Notes under the pieces: model-generated
Told to the model about the DNA's origin: nothing
The model's database searches: none
What the model saw: the letters and a program-made list of their open reading frames with translations, nothing else
Program-made: the position numbers and the translations under genes
In this document: positions 13,062-14,388 of the stretch, piece by piece
Layout of the letters: every line of letters starts with the position of its first letter
Numbering within the stretch: position 1 is the stretch's first letter
Source: Clostridiales bacterium
GTDB taxonomy: Bacteria > Bacillota > Clostridia > Lachnospirales > Lachnospiraceae
DNA length: 14,388 bases
Assembly (NCBI GenBank): GCA_021199135.1
Contig: JAJQIQ010000221.1
Location: 1 to 14,388, forward strand
Reading direction: 5' to 3'

Positions 13062-14291
13062 CTACAGTAGCCTTCTTATTGCCGTAATCGTGTGGCAGTT
13101 GACCGAGCGGTTGCAGGTGATGCCCGCCACTGTGGACTGCGCCTCGACGATGCAGCCGTTGCCGATGTAGATCGCCACGTGCCCCGGGTAGACCACGACG
13201 TCGCCCGCCTTCATGTTCTCGTAGGCCACGGGCTCGCCGACGGTCTTGAACGACTGCGAGTAGCGCGGCGTGCTGATCCCGAAGTGTGCGTATATCAAAT
13301 GGACGAAGCCCGAGCAGTCGCAGCCCTCCGTGAGGCTGTTGCCGCCCCAGCGGTACGGGTTCCCGACGAACTGCAGCGCGTAGGCCACGAGCTCCTCGCC
13401 GGTGACGTCGGTCTGGAAATCCGGGTCGTAAGATGCATCCGACAGGTAGTCGGCGTCGCCCAGGCCGCTCTCGCCGGTGCCGCCGCCCTGGTATGACGCG
13501 GCCTCCTCCGCCGCGAGCGCCGCAGCGGCCGCCTCCTGCTCCTGGATTATCCTCTCCTGCTCAGTTATCGTGTCCTGATAGCTCTGCGCCGCCGCTTGGG
13601 CGTTCGCGAGCTGTGTCGCATACTTGTCCTGCTGGTCCTTGAGCTGGCTGATCTTCGCCTGGAGCTCGGTCTCCTGCGCCTCATACTCGGACTGCAGCGC
13701 CATCAGCGCGTCCATGTCCGACGCGAGCTGCACCTGCCAGTCCTCGACCTTCTGCACCGCCGCCTTGTACGTGTCCATCATGTCGCGGTCGGACTGGTAC
13801 AGGTCGGAGACGTACTCGATGCGGTTCAGCATATCGGCAAGGCCGTTCGACTCGATGATCGCCTTCCACAGCGAATTGTCGACGCTGTTCTCGTACATAT
13901 ATTGGATGCGCAGCTTCATCGCGTCGTACTGGTCGGACTCGTCCTGCTGCGCGACGACGAGCTCCGCCGCGGCCTCCTCGACCTCGGCCTGCTTGTCTGC
14001 GATGTCGATCTGCAGCTGGTCCATCTTCGCGACGAGCGCGTTCAGATCCTCCGCCGCCACGTCGAGGTCCGCCGCGACCTCCTGCTGGTTGGACTCGATC
14101 TCCTCGATCTCCTGGTTCGTCTTCTCGAGATCCTCCTGCGCCTGGTCGCGGATGTCCTCCGCGGACATGTCATCGTCGTCCGTCGTCGCGTACACCGTCC
14201 GCACGGGATCCGCCCCAAACACGAGCGCTACCGCCATCGCCGCCACCAGCACCGCGCTTATGCACTTTTCCCTCACCCGTCTATTCCTCAT
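13062..14291 (-). CDS. Secreted NlpC/P60 peptidoglycan endopeptidase with CwlO/PcsB-like coiled coil
   Basis: A 409-residue exported cell-wall hydrolase. A signal peptide is clear: basic residues 1-9, a hydrophobic core at about 11-26, and likely cleavage after VYA (33-35). Residues about 40-265 are a long Glu/Gln/Ala-rich coiled coil, as in CwlO and PcsB, where this part is regulatory and may dock to FtsEX. A Gly/Asp/Ser-rich linker leads to the NlpC/P60 domain (about 297-409). Catalytic C326 lies in CDCSGF and H371 in PGHVAIY. The third position, usually His in VHAS-like motifs, is E383 in IVEAQ; Glu also serves there in mycobacterial RipA. It probably cuts stem-peptide bonds during growth or division. 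No ftsE/ftsX is in the window. Confidence 0.94.
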   Translation of the reverse strand: MRNRRVREKCISAVLVAAMAVALVFGADPVRTVYATTDDDDMSAEDIRDQAQEDLEKTNQEIEEIESNQQEVAADLDVAAEDLNALVAKMDQLQIDIADKQAEVEEAAAELVVAQQDESDQYDAMKLRIQYMYENSVDNSLWKAIIESNGLADMLNRIEYVSDLYQSDRDMMDTYKAAVQKVEDWQVQLASDMDALMALQSEYEAQETELQAKISQLKDQQDKYATQLANAQAAAQSYQDTITEQERIIQEQEAAAAALAAEEAASYQGGGTGESGLGDADYLSDASYDPDFQTDVTGEELVAYALQFVGNPYRWGGNSLTEGCDCSGFVHLIYAHFGISTPRYSQSFKTVGEPVAYENMKAGDVVVYPGHVAIYIGNGCIVEAQSTVAGITCNRSVNCHTITAIRRLL

Positions 14292-14325
14292 TCACGCACC
14301 GCTCCCACTCATTCACACTGTTTTT

Positions 14326-14334
14326 ATTTTACCA
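14326..14334 (-). promoter_or_regulatory. Extended -10 promoter of the NlpC/P60 gene
   Basis: On the minus strand TGG-TAAAAT (14334-14326) is an extended -10 element with transcription likely starting near 14319. At the -35 distance the sequence is CGCACA, which is poor, so the promoter relies on the extended -10 or on an activator. Confidence 0.5.
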
Positions 14335-14365
14335 CAAAACGCACAGAATGTGCGAAAATTTTGTG
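14333..14365. promoter_or_regulatory. Dyad overlapping the NlpC/P60 promoter, possible operator or upstream terminator
   Basis: CACAAAA-CGCACA on one side pairs with TGTGCG-(AAAA)-TTTTGTG on the other around a GAA centre, 13 base pairs with one 4-base bulge. It spans the -35 region and touches the -10 element, where a repressor or activator could act. On the minus strand the core stem is followed by TTTTGT, so it might instead end transcription of a gene beyond the window. Confidence 0.4.
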
Positions 14366-14388
14366 TATTTATACAATTTTTATACGCG

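Overview
The window is GC-rich chromosomal DNA in which every supported gene lies on the minus strand, so transcription runs from high to low coordinates. Gene content and protein style suggest a high-GC Lachnospirales/Clostridia bacterium from the gut or rumen. The clues are a SEC-C-tagged methionine aminopeptidase, a CwlO/PcsB-like NlpC/P60 hydrolase, a copper ATPase carrying a C-terminal CopZ domain, a DUF4143 ATPase and a TetM-like 'translation factor GTPase'. The taxonomic placement is inference. No tRNA, rRNA, CRISPR array, transposase or phage structural gene was seen.

Reading in the direction of transcription, the first gene (14291-13062) is a secreted NlpC/P60 peptidoglycan hydrolase with a probable extended -10 promoter. 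An AT-rich, dyad-filled gap follows. Next comes a co-directional run of five genes from 12956 to 7140: a membrane-anchored SurA-like protein, methionine aminopeptidase (map), a membrane-anchored alpha/beta hydrolase, a YfdR-like HD-domain protein, and a 911-residue translational GTPase. The last two overlap by ATGA and are probably translationally coupled.

The GTPase is the most notable gene. It has a full TetM/EF-G-like body fused to a C-terminal NYN ribonuclease domain that strongly resembles Rae1/YacP, the ribosomal A-site mRNA endonuclease of Bacillus subtilis. The loop that confers tetracycline protection in TetM is replaced, so 'tetracycline resistance' would be a doubtful label. A GTPase-delivered A-site mRNA cleavage or ribosome-rescue factor fits better (inference).

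Below it lies a DUF4143 AAA ATPase gene (6998-5745) with a near-consensus promoter and two 44-bp imperfect repeats, one in its leader and one against the stop codon of the GTPase gene. It looks like an inserted cassette. A class I/II aminotransferase (5672-4482) follows from another near-consensus promoter.

A 408-bp non-coding gap (4481-4074) is packed with direct repeats and hairpins. It precedes a copper-exporting P1B-ATPase (4073-1407) whose C-terminus is a CopZ-like heavy-metal domain. A strong in-frame Shine-Dalgarno and ATG inside the gene would also yield a free 69-residue chaperone. The window ends inside a gene (1334 to beyond position 1) that fuses a TagD-like cytidylyltransferase to a Gfo/Idh/MocA oxidoreductase, probably part of a surface-glycan or CDP-polyol pathway.
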